Assembly: GCA_905212975.1 (NCBI GenBank)
Contig: CAJMGO010000012.1
Span: 1-22,410 of the forward strand
DNA length: 22,410 nucleotides
From: CAJMGO01 sp900557305
GTDB taxonomy: Bacteria > Bacillota_I > Bacilli_A > RF39 > UBA660
Reading direction: 5' to 3'
In this document: positions 1 through 7,905 of the stretch, in pieces
How positions within the stretch are numbered: position 1 is the stretch's first letter
How the letters are laid out: every line of letters begins with the position of its first letter
Notes under the pieces: model-generated
What the model saw: only the letters and a program-made list of their open reading frames with translations
What the model was told of the DNA's origin: nothing
Database searches by the model: none
Program-made: the position numbers and the translations under genes

Positions 1-213
1 TCTGGTGTTTTATCTTTTATAAATTTTATTTTATTTATTATATATATTATTTATATGTTTTTTAAGAAAAGAGTATATTTAGATAGGTTTTATTTATGTT
101 TATTTATAGGTATTATTAATTATTTAATATTTGGTATTTTAAATGATAGTTTAGTTTTAGTATCACCTTATTTTTATATTTTGCTTAGTGTTTTAGCCTC
201 AAAAACTAATTGA
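1..213 (+). CDS. C-terminal part of a polytopic membrane protein (5' end outside window)
   Basis: Frame 1 is open from the first base to TGA at 211-213 and gives about 70 very hydrophobic residues. Two or three membrane segments are visible, separated by a short basic stretch (FFKKR). The tail NDSLVLVSPYFYILLSV resembles the last helices of O-antigen ligase/polymerase (Wzy/WaaL-like) proteins, which would suit a surface-polysaccharide gene, but the fragment is too short to prove it. No terminator is visible before the promoter of the next gene. Confidence 0.6.
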   Translation, partial: SGVLSFINFILFIIYIIYMFFKKRVYLDRFYLCLFIGIINYLIFGILNDSLVLVSPYFYILLSVLASKTN

Positions 214-242
214 AAATAAATATGTGTATTTAGACTGTAATA

Positions 243-271
243 TTGACAAAAAACGACAATTTTGATATATT
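243..271 (+). promoter_or_regulatory. SigA-type promoter for the DUF4190-like gene
   Basis: A perfect -35 TTGACA (243-248) is followed after 17 nt by TATATT (266-271), preceded by an extended -10 TG at 263-264. The predicted start is near 278, and AGGAGG (288-293) lies just before the ATG at 300. Confidence 0.75.
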
Positions 272-299
272 TGTAGTGTATTAATGTAGGAGGAAATAT

Positions 300-737
300 A
301 TGAATAAGGATGAGAAAAAGATTGAACAAGATGTTCAACAACCAGTACAGCAACCAGTGTACACTCAACCACAACAACCAATTTATCAACAACCAATTTA
401 TCAACAACCAATTTATCAACAACCAATGTATAATCAACCAGTACAAAAGAATTCTTATGCTACTGCTGGAATGGTTCTAGGGATTGTTTCTGTATCAGCA
501 ATAATTATTGGTTTATTTGTTTTTGGAGGCTTTTTTTATACTGTATCACTTATATGTGGTATTGTTGGAATTGTATTGTCTGCAAAAGGTCGTAAGAGTC
601 CAATTGATAGTGGTCAAGCAACTGCAGGTCTTGTATTAAGTATAGTTGGTACATCTATTTCTGGTATAGGTCTTGCTTGTGTTGCATGTGCATGTGCTAC
701 TATAGGTTGTGTCGGTGCTGCTGCATCAAGTTTATAA
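300..737 (+). CDS. DUF4190-like membrane protein with a Q/P-rich repeat N-terminus
   Basis: 145 residues. After a short charged start, residues about 12-50 are a glutamine/proline/tyrosine-rich tail with repeated QQPIY units. The rest has two hydrophobic regions (about 55-95 and 103-140) of the form TAGMVLGIVS...GIVGIVLSAKG...ATAGLVLSIVG, the pattern of DUF4190 small membrane proteins. The end is unusually cysteine-rich (several Cys in ACVACACATIGC). The start is fixed by AGGAGG seven bases upstream. It forms a unit of its own, with promoter at 243 and terminator at 737. Function is unknown; such tails are generally disordered and may bind partners in the cytoplasm. Confidence 0.8.
   Translation: MNKDEKKIEQDVQQPVQQPVYTQPQQPIYQQPIYQQPIYQQPMYNQPVQKNSYATAGMVLGIVSVSAIIIGLFVFGGFFYTVSLICGIVGIVLSAKGRKSPIDSGQATAGLVLSIVGTSISGIGLACVACACATIGCVGAAASSL
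372..431 (+). repeat. In-frame 15-bp tandem repeat, 4 units
   Basis: The unit CAACAACCAATTTAT occurs at 372-386, 387-401 and 402-416 without change, and at 417-431 with one substitution. Each unit encodes QQPIY/QQPMY. Weaker related units lie just upstream. Copy-number change would lengthen or shorten the tail by five residues without a frameshift. Confidence 0.95.
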
Positions 738-761
738 AAACTATGTAAAATAGTTTTTTTT
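737..761 (+). terminator. Intrinsic terminator after the DUF4190-like gene
   Basis: AAAACTAT (737-744), loop GTAAA, ATAGTTTT (750-757), then a T-run to 761. It begins at the stop codon. A 14-bp palindrome TTTTCTTAAGAAAA (758-771) follows directly, before the SD of the next gene. Confidence 0.8.
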
Positions 762-781
762 CTTAAGAAAAGAGGTTTATT

Positions 782-1588
782 ATGTTTCCGTATATAAAAG
801 TCTTTGATAGAAATATTAGTATGTATGGTATTATGGCTATGATTGGTGTTATTTTATGTTTATTTTATGTTATAAGAGTTTGTAAGAGAGAAAAAATAGA
901 AGATTATAAGTATGTTAATATGTTATTATTTTCTATAATTGGTATTTTAATAGGCGGACATCTTTTATATGGAATTACTAATATAAATTTATTTATAGAT
1001 TTAATGAAAAATATTGGAAGTTTAGAATTTAAAGAAATTATAATTAAACTTGCTACTATATTTGGTGGATCTGTTTTTTATGGTGGATTAATAGGTGGTT
1101 GTTTTACAGCATATATATATGCCAAACGTGTAAAAATTAATAATTGTGAAACGTATGATATGTTAATACCTGTGGTACCACTTTTTCATTTTTTTGGAAG
1201 AATAGGTTGTTTTCTTGTTGGATGCTGTTATGGAGTTGAAAGTAGTATTGGTTTTACTTTTCATAATTCAATAATAGAATCAGCTAATAACGTAAATAGA
1301 TTTCCGGTACAACTTGTTGAAGCTTTATTTAATTTAATCTTATTTTTTTGTCTATATAATTTTTTTAAGCATAAAAAGTTTAAAGGATATTTATTGAATA
1401 TTTATTTTATTTTTTATCCTGTATTTAGATTTATTATTGAATTCTTTAGAGGGGATAGTTATAGAGGATTTTTATTTGGGTTATCTACTTCTCAAATAAT
1501 TAGTATTATTCTTTTGATATGTTCTATTATTAATTTATTTTATAGATTGTATTATAGTAAAAAAGGTGAAATATGCAAAAAGAGATGA
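782..1588 (+). CDS. lgt: Prolipoprotein diacylglyceryl transferase family protein (Lgt-like)
   Basis: 268 residues with about seven membrane segments. Lgt transfers diacylglycerol from phosphatidylglycerol to the lipobox cysteine of pre-lipoproteins. Family hallmarks are visible: YGIMAMIG near residue 15, GGSVFYGGLIGG (95-106), the signature GRIGCF (139-144, with the key Arg at 140), PVQLVEALFN (175-184) and FRFIIEFFRGD (215-225) with conserved Arg/Glu. The canonical NFxNxExxG after the signature Arg is replaced by CFLVGCCYG, a variant I associate with anaerobic Firmicutes. AAGAGG precedes the ATG. It overlaps the next gene by 16 nt. The lipoprotein at 16555 is a plausible substrate. A functional difference from classical Lgt cannot be excluded. 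Confidence 0.82.
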   Translation: MFPYIKVFDRNISMYGIMAMIGVILCLFYVIRVCKREKIEDYKYVNMLLFSIIGILIGGHLLYGITNINLFIDLMKNIGSLEFKEIIIKLATIFGGSVFYGGLIGGCFTAYIYAKRVKINNCETYDMLIPVVPLFHFFGRIGCFLVGCCYGVESSIGFTFHNSIIESANNVNRFPVQLVEALFNLILFFCLYNFFKHKKFKGYLLNIYFIFYPVFRFIIEFFRGDSYRGFLFGLSTSQIISIILLICSIINLFYRLYYSKKGEICKKR

Positions 1589-2268
1589 TAAATAAATTAT
1601 TTAAATTGTTTTTTGAATATGAAGATGAAAATGATAATTTGGTTAATATAACTGAATTATTGAGTATAATTAAATCTTATTCTGATATATGGAATGAGTT
1701 TCGTAATTTAGTTAATAAAAAGATAAATGATAAAGTTACAGATATAAGTTATAAATATGTAACTGTTAATAGTAAAAAATATGTGTTTTTAATTTTGAAC
1801 TTTTTTGATTATATTATTATAGATGTTGAAAATAATATTATATGTGATGATGAAAAAATATTAAATATATATTTAAAAAGATATAATAGTCAGGTTGAAA
1901 AGATATTTGGTAAAGGCGATTTTTATAATTTAAAAGGAATTGAAGAAAGTAATATAACTGATTTAATTGAATTTATAAAAAATAATAAGTATGTTTTGGA
2001 AAATTCTGATATTGTATATAAAAAAAAGTGTGATTATGGTGCGGTTTATTTGATTATATCTATTAGTTCTAGTGATGTTGAGTTATATTTTAATGATATA
2101 GATGGTAATAAACAAAGTATTTTTTTTGATAGTAATTTAAATGTTATTGAGTCAAAGAATTATTTGAATAATAAAGAAAAATTAGATGATGTTGTTAAAA
2201 ATATTTGTTATGTAGGTATTCCTAGTGAATTAATACCTAATAAAAATTTAAAAAAGAAGGTGAAATAA
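1573..2268 (+). CDS. Protein of unknown function in the lgt-add operon
   Basis: 231 residues, acidic, rich in Asn/Asp/Ile, with no signal peptide or membrane segment, so probably cytoplasmic. I do not recognise a family. AAAGGTG (1562-1568) sits 4 nt before ATG 1573, so this start is preferred although an in-frame ATG exists at 1585. Its first 16 nt overlap the end of lgt, and its stop overlaps the adenosine deaminase start (TAATG), which indicates translational coupling within one operon. Confidence 0.75.
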   Translation: MQKEMINKLFKLFFEYEDENDNLVNITELLSIIKSYSDIWNEFRNLVNKKINDKVTDISYKYVTVNSKKYVFLILNFFDYIIIDVENNIICDDEKILNIYLKRYNSQVEKIFGKGDFYNLKGIEESNITDLIEFIKNNKYVLENSDIVYKKKCDYGAVYLIISISSSDVELYFNDIDGNKQSIFFDSNLNVIESKNYLNNKEKLDDVVKNICYVGIPSELIPNKNLKKKVK

Positions 2269-3236
2269 TGATAGAAAATCTCCCAAAAGTTGAATTGCAT
2301 TTACATTTAGATGGTTCTATTAGATTAGAAACAGCATGTGAATTATTGAATATGAATTATTATGATGTTAAAAAAAATATGGTTGCAAGTTCTAAATGTG
2401 AGGATTTGAATGATTATTTAACAAAATTTAATTATCCTGAAAAAATATTACAAACTAAAGAAAACTTAGAAAGAGTAGCATATGAACTTGCTGTAGATTT
2501 AAAAAAAGATAATGTTATTTATGCTGAGGTTAGATTTGCGCCTTTAAAGCATATAAACGAGGGGTTATCTTTAGATGATGTTGTATTAAGTATCTTAAGT
2601 GGATTACGTCGTGTTGATGTTAAAGTAAATTTAATACTTTGTATGATGAGAAATGATAGTTTTAATGATAATTTAAAAGTAATTGAACTTGCTTTAAAAT
2701 ATTTAAATAAAGGTGTTGTTGGAATTGATTTAGCTGGAGCTGAAGCTTTGTATAAGACATCTTCGTTTAAGAATTTATTTGATATAGCTTTAAAAAATAA
2801 TATCCCATTTACAATACATGCTGGTGAGGCTGATGGATATGATAGTATTTTGGCTGCTATTAATTTTAAAACTAAACGTATAGGACATGGTATTAATTCT
2901 ATTCATTATGATGATTTAATAGAAATAATAAAAGAAAAAAATATTTTACTAGAAGTTTGTCCAACAAGTAATGTTCAAACAAATGTAGTTGATAGGTATT
3001 ATAATCATCCTATAAAGAAACTATTCGATAAAGGGGTTAAATTATGTATTAATACTGATAATAGAACTGTGTCAAATGTAACTTTAAATGATGAATATAA
3101 TAAATTATATAAATATTTTAATTTTGATATAGATTCTTTTATAAAGATGAATTTATTTGCTATAGAACATGCATTTATTTCTGATTTAGAAAAAAATGAT
3201 TTAAAAGAAGAATATTTAAAACTTATAAATAGGTGA
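2268..3236 (+). CDS. add: Adenosine deaminase
   Basis: 322 residues; hydrolyses adenosine (and deoxyadenosine) to inosine in purine salvage, in the cytoplasm. Metal and catalytic motifs are in order: HLHLDGS (zinc ligands H11, H13), VRFAP (88-92), GIDLAGAE (152-159), HAGE (H184 zinc ligand, E187 catalytic), GHG (H207) and NTDN (D264). The classical TDD motif reads TDN here, with the first Asp kept; some bacterial adenosine/adenine deaminase-family proteins have this form, so adenine specificity is a minor alternative. The ATG overlaps the preceding stop by one base, and AAGAAGGTG lies just before it. Confidence 0.9.
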   Translation: MIENLPKVELHLHLDGSIRLETACELLNMNYYDVKKNMVASSKCEDLNDYLTKFNYPEKILQTKENLERVAYELAVDLKKDNVIYAEVRFAPLKHINEGLSLDDVVLSILSGLRRVDVKVNLILCMMRNDSFNDNLKVIELALKYLNKGVVGIDLAGAEALYKTSSFKNLFDIALKNNIPFTIHAGEADGYDSILAAINFKTKRIGHGINSIHYDDLIEIIKEKNILLEVCPTSNVQTNVVDRYYNHPIKKLFDKGVKLCINTDNRTVSNVTLNDEYNKLYKYFNFDIDSFIKMNLFAIEHAFISDLEKNDLKEEYLKLINR

Positions 3237-3240
3237 TTTT

Positions 3241-4449
3241 ATGAAAAAAGTAATTATTATTGGTGGTGGAGCATCCGGACTTGTATGTGCGATTGTTGCG
3301 GCTAGACGTGGAGAGTGTGTTACTATACTTGAAAAAAGTAATAATTGTGGTAAAAAAATATTAGTATCTGGTAATGGAAGGTGTAATTATTGGAATAGTG
3401 AGTTTGATATTACTAAATTTAATTCTAATAATTTAGATATACTTGAATATATATTAAAAAATAAAGATAATGTACTTCCTTTTTTTGAGAGCCTTGGTAT
3501 TATACCTAAAATCAAGAATGGTTATTATTATCCATATTCAAACCAATCTATAACTGTTTTAAATGTGCTTATTAATGAATTAAAAAGGTTAAATGTTAAT
3601 ATTGAATATGATGTTGAGATAGTAGATATTATTAAAAATAATAATTCTTTTTATCTTATTTCAAGTAATAAAAAATATGTCTGTGATTATGTTGTTGTAT
3701 CAACTGGTTCAAATGCATATGTAAAAGATAATACTTGTGGATATGATATGTTAAAAAGATTGGGTCATTCTTTAATTAAACCGCTTCCTGCTTTAGTTCA
3801 GCTAAAAGGGAATGATTCTTGTTTTAAGGATTGGGCTGGTATTAGATGTGATGTTAATCTTTCTTTATATGTTAATGATAAATTTGTAAGATGTGAAATT
3901 GGTGAGGTACAACTTACAAATTATGGAATAAGTGGTATATGCGCTATGCAGCTAAGTAGTATGATTTCAAGATGTCTTTATAATAATGAAAAATGTATGA
4001 TAAAGATAAATTTTTTAAATTTTTTGAATTCTTTAGAAGAATTTATTGATTGGTTAAAATGTCAAAGTAAAAAAACTAATAATAAAACTATACAAGAATT
4101 ATTAGATTGTGTACTTAATTATAAACTTACAAATATAATACTTAAGAAATCTGGTATTAAAAATAATAAATTAGCAGAACAATTAACAAGTAATGAATTA
4201 ACTGTTTTAGCTCAAAATGTTATTTCTTTTGATATAGAAATAATAGATACAATGACTTTTAAAGAATCTCAGGTATGTAGTGGTGGTATTCCTTTATGTG
4301 AGATAAATAAAGATACGCTTGAATCTTTAAAGGTAAAAAATCTATATTTGACAGGTGAAATACTTGATGTTGATGGAAATTGTGGTGGATATAATTTAGG
4401 CTTTGCTTGGATATCTGGTATAATAGTTGGGAATAGTATAGGAAGGTAA
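3241..4449 (+). CDS. HI0933-family FAD-binding flavoprotein (BaiN/RdsA-like oxidoreductase)
   Basis: 402 residues. The N-terminal Rossmann site IIGGGASGL (GxGxxG at 8-13) with Glu at 30 binds FAD. CGKKILVSGNGRCN is the diagnostic HI0933/YhiN signature, and the C-terminal GGI..LYLTGEILDVDGNCGGYNLGFAWISG completes the FAD site. This is the 'aminoacetone oxidase family FAD-binding enzyme' or BaiN-like group, whose physiological substrate is generally unknown. The SD AGGTGA overlaps the add stop codon, 4 nt from ATG. The gene ends one base before the next flavoprotein, and the two neighbouring FAD enzymes probably act in related redox chemistry. Confidence 0.9.
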   Translation: MKKVIIIGGGASGLVCAIVAARRGECVTILEKSNNCGKKILVSGNGRCNYWNSEFDITKFNSNNLDILEYILKNKDNVLPFFESLGIIPKIKNGYYYPYSNQSITVLNVLINELKRLNVNIEYDVEIVDIIKNNNSFYLISSNKKYVCDYVVVSTGSNAYVKDNTCGYDMLKRLGHSLIKPLPALVQLKGNDSCFKDWAGIRCDVNLSLYVNDKFVRCEIGEVQLTNYGISGICAMQLSSMISRCLYNNEKCMIKINFLNFLNSLEEFIDWLKCQSKKTNNKTIQELLDCVLNYKLTNIILKKSGIKNNKLAEQLTSNELTVLAQNVISFDIEIIDTMTFKESQVCSGGIPLCEINKDTLESLKVKNLYLTGEILDVDGNCGGYNLGFAWISGIIVGNSIGR

Positions 4450-4450
4450 T

Positions 4451-6031
4451 ATGATAAGAGTAAGACAAATAAAGGTAGCAATAGAGAATGATACAAGTGC
4501 TGAGATACTAAAAAAAATATCTAAAAAATTAAATACAAATAAGAATAATATTGTATCTTTTAATATACATAAAAAATCTATTGATGCTAGATTAAAACCA
4601 CAAATATTTTATGTCTATGAAGTTGATATAGAGTTAAAGGATGAATGTAAAATACAATTTAATAATGATGTATTAAGAGTTGAAAAAGAGAAATTTAATG
4701 TTAGTAAAAAAGGAGATATTTTATTAAATAAAAGACCTGTTATAATAGGAAGTGGGCCTGCTGGGCTTTTCTGTGCATATCTTCTTTCTTTATATGGTTA
4801 TAATCCTTTAATAATTGAACGTGGTGAAATGGTAGAAGATAGAATTAATACTGTTAATAAATTTTGGGCTACTGGTGATTTAAATGAAAATTCTAATGTT
4901 CAATTTGGAGAAGGTGGAGCCGGTACATTTTCTGATGGTAAATTAAATACTCTTGTTAAAGATCCACTATTTATTCAAAAATATGTATTTCAAATATTTG
5001 TTGAAAATGGCGCTGATGCGGAAATAATGTATTCAAATAAACCTCATATAGGAACTGATATGCTTACAGGTATTGTTAAAAATATAAGAAATAAAATAAT
5101 ATCATATGGAGGAAGCTTTAGATATAATACTATTATGACCGATATAAAGTATGATAATAATAAAATAAAAAGTATTATATTAAATGATAATGAAGAAGTA
5201 GAAACTGATATTCTTATTTTGGCTATAGGACATAGTGCTCGTGATACGTTTAGAATGTTATATAAAAATAATATTTTGATGACTTCTAAACCTTTTGCGA
5301 TAGGAATTAGAATACAACATCCGCAAAGTATGATAGATGAATCACAATATGGTTCATGTAGTAGTCTATTACATCCATCTAGTTATAAGCTTACATATAA
5401 GGCAAGTAATAATAGAGGCGTATATACGTTTTGTATGTGTCCAGGTGGTTATGTAGTTAATTCTTCATCAAGAAAAGGTATGCTTGCTGTAAATGGTATG
5501 AGTTATCATAAAAGGGATAGTGAGAATGCTAATAGTGCAATAATTGTTACTATAAATAAAGATGACTTTGGACCGTTGCCTCTTGATGGAGTTAAATATC
5601 AAGAAATCTTGGAAAAAAAATTTTATGAAGCTTGTAATGGTAAAATACCAGTTCAGTTATATGGTGATTTTAAAATGAATAAGGATTCATTTGAATTTAA
5701 AGATGTTAAACCTTTATTTAAGGGAGATTATGAATTTTATAATTTAAGAAAAATTTTTCCAGATTATATATCTTCTTCTTTAGTAGAAGCAGTAGAAAAT
5801 ATGAGTAAAAAGATTAAATCATTTAATAGATATGATGCTATTGTAGCTGGGATAGAAAGTAGAACATCATCTCCTATTAAAATAATAAGGAATGATGAAT
5901 TTGAATCTAATATAAGTGGTATATATCCTTGTGGAGAAGGTGCTGGATATGCTGGTGGTATAACATCTTCAGCAATGGATGGTATAAAAGTAGCAAATCA
6001 AATTATTAGTAAATATAAAGGAGTTAATTAA
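4451..6031 (+). CDS. COG2509-type FAD-dependent dehydrogenase
   Basis: 526 residues. Residues 1-90 form the N-terminal alpha/beta domain usual for this family. The FAD motif RPVIIGSGPAGLFCAYLL lies at about 95-112 (GxGxxG 100-105), followed by the acidic ribose-binding IIERG. The family stretch NVQFGEGGAGTFSDGKLNT comes next, and PCGEGAGYAGGITSSAMDG at the C-terminus closes the flavin pocket. Substrate unknown. It follows the HI0933 flavoprotein by one base, with GGAAGG as SD inside the end of that gene. Assignment to the family is confident; function is only 'oxidoreductase'. Confidence 0.9.
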   Translation: MIRVRQIKVAIENDTSAEILKKISKKLNTNKNNIVSFNIHKKSIDARLKPQIFYVYEVDIELKDECKIQFNNDVLRVEKEKFNVSKKGDILLNKRPVIIGSGPAGLFCAYLLSLYGYNPLIIERGEMVEDRINTVNKFWATGDLNENSNVQFGEGGAGTFSDGKLNTLVKDPLFIQKYVFQIFVENGADAEIMYSNKPHIGTDMLTGIVKNIRNKIISYGGSFRYNTIMTDIKYDNNKIKSIILNDNEEVETDILILAIGHSARDTFRMLYKNNILMTSKPFAIGIRIQHPQSMIDESQYGSCSSLLHPSSYKLTYKASNNRGVYTFCMCPGGYVVNSSSRKGMLAVNGMSYHKRDSENANSAIIVTINKDDFGPLPLDGVKYQEILEKKFYEACNGKIPVQLYGDFKMNKDSFEFKDVKPLFKGDYEFYNLRKIFPDYISSSLVEAVENMSKKIKSFNRYDAIVAGIESRTSSPIKIIRNDEFESNISGIYPCGEGAGYAGGITSSAMDGIKVANQIISKYKGVN

Positions 6032-6032
6032 T

Positions 6033-6788
6033 ATGAGATTTGATAGAATTGAATTTAAAACAAAAGTTATATTTATAATTGTATTTATAGTTATGTTATT
6101 ATTTGTATTTGGAACTATGATTTTTAGTTTTTTATCTTTAGGAAAAGATTCAAATAATAAAGAAAAAGAGTATGATTCTAGTACTAATGCAATAATAACT
6201 GATATTGTTGAATATAAAGGATCAAATTTTGATTATGAAAAGCAAAATTATTCACATAGAGTTGAAATTGAATATGAGGTTAATGGACAAAAGTATACAG
6301 GTACTTTATCTTATTATAGTTCTAAAATGACTATTGGGGATAAGGTAAGTGTACTTTATGATTCTTCTAATCCTAAAAATTATTATTCAAATCCTTTTAA
6401 AAATCTTCCAAGTAATAATATAATCATATCAACTATTATATCTTTATTTAGTTTTGTTTTCGTAATAGGTGTAATTATTTTTTCTTTAAGAAAAGAAAAA
6501 AATAGGTTACGTGGTAAGGATTATTTAGTTAATCGTGGAATAAAGGTGCAGGGTATTGTACAGGATGTATGTGTGGTTGAATCGTCTGATCCAAATCTTA
6601 ATAAAGAAAGAATTATAATATGCAATTACACTGCGCTTGATGGAAGAAATGTTGTGGCAACTAGTGAACCAACATATGAATCAATAGAAGCTTTTTATAG
6701 AAAAGGTGAAAATAAAGTTGTTGATGTTTATATTGATCCTAAAAATAATTCTAATTATTATGTAGATATAAATAGTATAAAAAGGTAA
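6033..6788 (+). CDS. DUF3592-like membrane protein
   Basis: 251 residues. Membrane helices at about 11-33 and 128-152 separate two soluble beta-rich modules. Each has the DUF3592 pattern: a line of the form xVEIEYEVNGQKYTGTLSYYS (first) or CNYTALDGRNVVATSEP (second), then GDKVSVLYDSSNPKNYY or VVDVYIDPKNNSNYY. AAAGGAG (6017-6023) lies 9 nt before ATG. It is the last gene of the 782-6788 operon. Role unknown. Confidence 0.75.
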   Translation: MRFDRIEFKTKVIFIIVFIVMLLFVFGTMIFSFLSLGKDSNNKEKEYDSSTNAIITDIVEYKGSNFDYEKQNYSHRVEIEYEVNGQKYTGTLSYYSSKMTIGDKVSVLYDSSNPKNYYSNPFKNLPSNNIIISTIISLFSFVFVIGVIIFSLRKEKNRLRGKDYLVNRGIKVQGIVQDVCVVESSDPNLNKERIIICNYTALDGRNVVATSEPTYESIEAFYRKGENKVVDVYIDPKNNSNYYVDINSIKR

Positions 6789-6810
6789 ACAAGCTTTTGC
6801 TTGTTTTTTT
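6787..6810 (+). terminator. Intrinsic terminator of the lgt-add-flavoprotein operon
   Basis: AAACAAGC (6787-6794), loop TTTT, GCTTGTTT (6799-6806) and T-run to 6810. The stem starts on the stop codon of the DUF3592 gene. Confidence 0.9.
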
Positions 6811-6815
6811 CGACA
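6809..6815 (-). promoter_or_regulatory. Spo0A box upstream of sirA-like gene
   Basis: TTCGACA on the + strand is the exact reverse complement of the Spo0A (0A) box TGTCGAA. It lies 43 nt before the sirA-like ATG. In B. subtilis, sirA is switched on by Spo0A~P, so the position fits. The same heptamer with the same flanks recurs at 8443-8449 before spoIIP. Confidence 0.6.
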
Positions 6816-6834
6816 TTATTTTTAAAAATAATGT
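6813..6834. promoter_or_regulatory. Perfect 22-bp palindrome before the sirA-like gene
   Basis: The half-site ACATTATTTTT (6813-6823) is followed with no spacer by its exact reverse complement (6824-6834). It overlaps the 0A box and ends at a possible extended -10 (TG at 6832-6833, TAATAA at 6834-6839). It could be an operator or an RNA hairpin; there is no T-run after it, so it is not a standard terminator. Confidence 0.5.
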
Positions 6835-6857
6835 AATAAAATAAAAATGGTGATAGT

Positions 6858-7265
6858 ATGAAAACATTTTATTTATTTATAATAAAAGATGAATATTATA
6901 GACTTTATCAAAAAAATTCTTTTATTTTATATAAAACTCTTGAGAGTTTATTTCATTTGAAAGAAGAAAATTTAGTATTTGGTATATCATTTTATCACCA
7001 AATATGTAATACGTTTGCTAGTAACTTACTTAAAAATTATATAAAAGAAAAAATAACTTATACTCTTATAAATAAAAATATTATAAAAATTCCATCTTTA
7101 CTTGAAAATACATCATTAGTAATAGAACCATCTCGTGTAATAATATATTCGAGTTCAAATTCTCCTGAGGTATTTAAAATATTTAATATATATAATAAAA
7201 AAATATTTGTATGTGATTTTTTTAATGATAATTTTTTTTGGCTTAATGAATATTTAGGTAAATAA
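6858..7265 (+). CDS. sirA: SirA-like sporulation inhibitor of replication
   Basis: 135 residues, soluble. In B. subtilis SirA binds the N-terminal domain of DnaA and blocks new initiation at oriC when cells enter sporulation. Here the start FYLFIIKDEYYRLY matches in kind the SirA opening (YYTYLIKEEF...), and the end VIEPSRVIIYSSSNSPEVFKI...FVCDFFNDNFFWLN matches the SirA C-terminal strand-helix-strand ending DFNSKRYGWLN. Length is close to SirA (about 148). Support comes from a Spo0A box just upstream and from YlbD/YlbE and SpoIIP downstream. SD GGTGA (6849-6853) is 4 nt before ATG. The similarity is from memory and modest, so this remains a strong candidate, not proof. Confidence 0.62.
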   Translation: MKTFYLFIIKDEYYRLYQKNSFILYKTLESLFHLKEENLVFGISFYHQICNTFASNLLKNYIKEKITYTLINKNIIKIPSLLENTSLVIEPSRVIIYSSSNSPEVFKIFNIYNKKIFVCDFFNDNFFWLNEYLGK

Positions 7266-7302
7266 AGATAATATAAATCATATAATGAAATAGGTGGTTA
7301 TA

Positions 7303-7659
7303 ATGGATAAAATAGTAGAATTTAAAGATTTTGTAAAACAACATCCGAAACTTATAAACTTTGTAAAAAAAGGTGATATGTCATGGCAAAAGTTTTATGA
7401 AATGTATGATTTATATGGTGATGATAAAGAGGCATGGAAAGATTATTTAGAACCTGTTAAAGTAGCTACAGCAACTACGAGTGCATTTGGAATATCTGAT
7501 TTTATGAACTGGATTAAAAATATTGATTTAAATAAAATGCAAGAGGGTATAAATAGTGTTCAAAGAGTAGTTGGAGTTTTACAGGACTTTGGTGGTAAGG
7601 AAGATACAATTAAGCCAGAATATAAACCTAGACCTTTGTATAAACATTTTGAAGATTGA
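7303..7659 (+). CDS. ylbD: YlbD-like putative spore coat protein
   Basis: 118 residues from ATG 7303, chosen because AGGTGG (7292-7297) lies 5 nt before it; the upstream in-frame GTG at 7294 would sit inside the SD. The sequence shows the YlbD pattern FKDFVKQHPKLINFVKKGDMSWQKFYEMYDLYGDD...W, then a helical stretch (MNWIKNIDLNKMQEGINSVQRVVGVLQDF). In B. subtilis ylbD precedes ylbE and, two genes on, ylbH/rsmD. Here the order ylbD-ylbE-rsmD is kept with ylbF and ylbG missing, which supports the call. Function in spores is poorly known. Confidence 0.72.
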   Translation: MDKIVEFKDFVKQHPKLINFVKKGDMSWQKFYEMYDLYGDDKEAWKDYLEPVKVATATTSAFGISDFMNWIKNIDLNKMQEGINSVQRVVGVLQDFGGKEDTIKPEYKPRPLYKHFED

Positions 7660-7877
7660 GATTTAATATTCAAGTAGAAATAAATAATAATCCTAACTAT
7701 AAAAGATATTTAAGAGAAAACTCTTATTGGTATAAATATTTAAATAGGGATTCAAAATATTTTGAAAAATTTAAAGAAGAGGTAAAAGATGCATATCAGC
7801 TTAGAACAACAGATAGAATAAATAATGCTTTAAAAACTTTAGAATTAATTCAAAATGTTGTATCAACATTAAAATAA
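7656..7877 (+). CDS. ylbE: YlbE-like small protein
   Basis: 73 residues. The stretch NPNYKRYLRENSYWYKYLNRDSKYFEKFKEEVKDAY fits the YlbE-like pattern (short N-terminus, RxxPxWYRxLSR...FExEAKxxY), and it sits between ylbD and rsmD as in Bacillus. There is no ATG in the reading frame. The only good start is TTG at 7656, which overlaps the ylbD stop as TTGA, so translation is probably coupled to ylbD; no strong SD is visible. Function unknown. Confidence 0.68.
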   Translation: MRFNIQVEINNNPNYKRYLRENSYWYKYLNRDSKYFEKFKEEVKDAYQLRTTDRINNALKTLELIQNVVSTLK

Positions 7878-7905
7878 TGATAAAATTTATGTTAGGTGAA
7901 TATTT

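Noticed and set aside
372..431. CRISPR array
   Set aside because: The repeats are adjacent 15-bp units with no spacers and are in frame within a protein gene.
174..446. Minus-strand frames over the QQPIY repeat
   Set aside because: They are mirror products of the 15-bp repeat and AT-rich leader (repetitive WLLIN units), with no SD or promoter.
758..771. Palindrome TTTTCTTAAGAAAA as an operator for lgt
   Set aside because: It arises from the terminator T-run meeting the A-rich SD region, and no promoter could be placed around it.
4259..4496. Minus-strand frames across the HI0933/COG2509 junction
   Set aside because: They oppose two well-supported flavoprotein genes and have no recognisable features.
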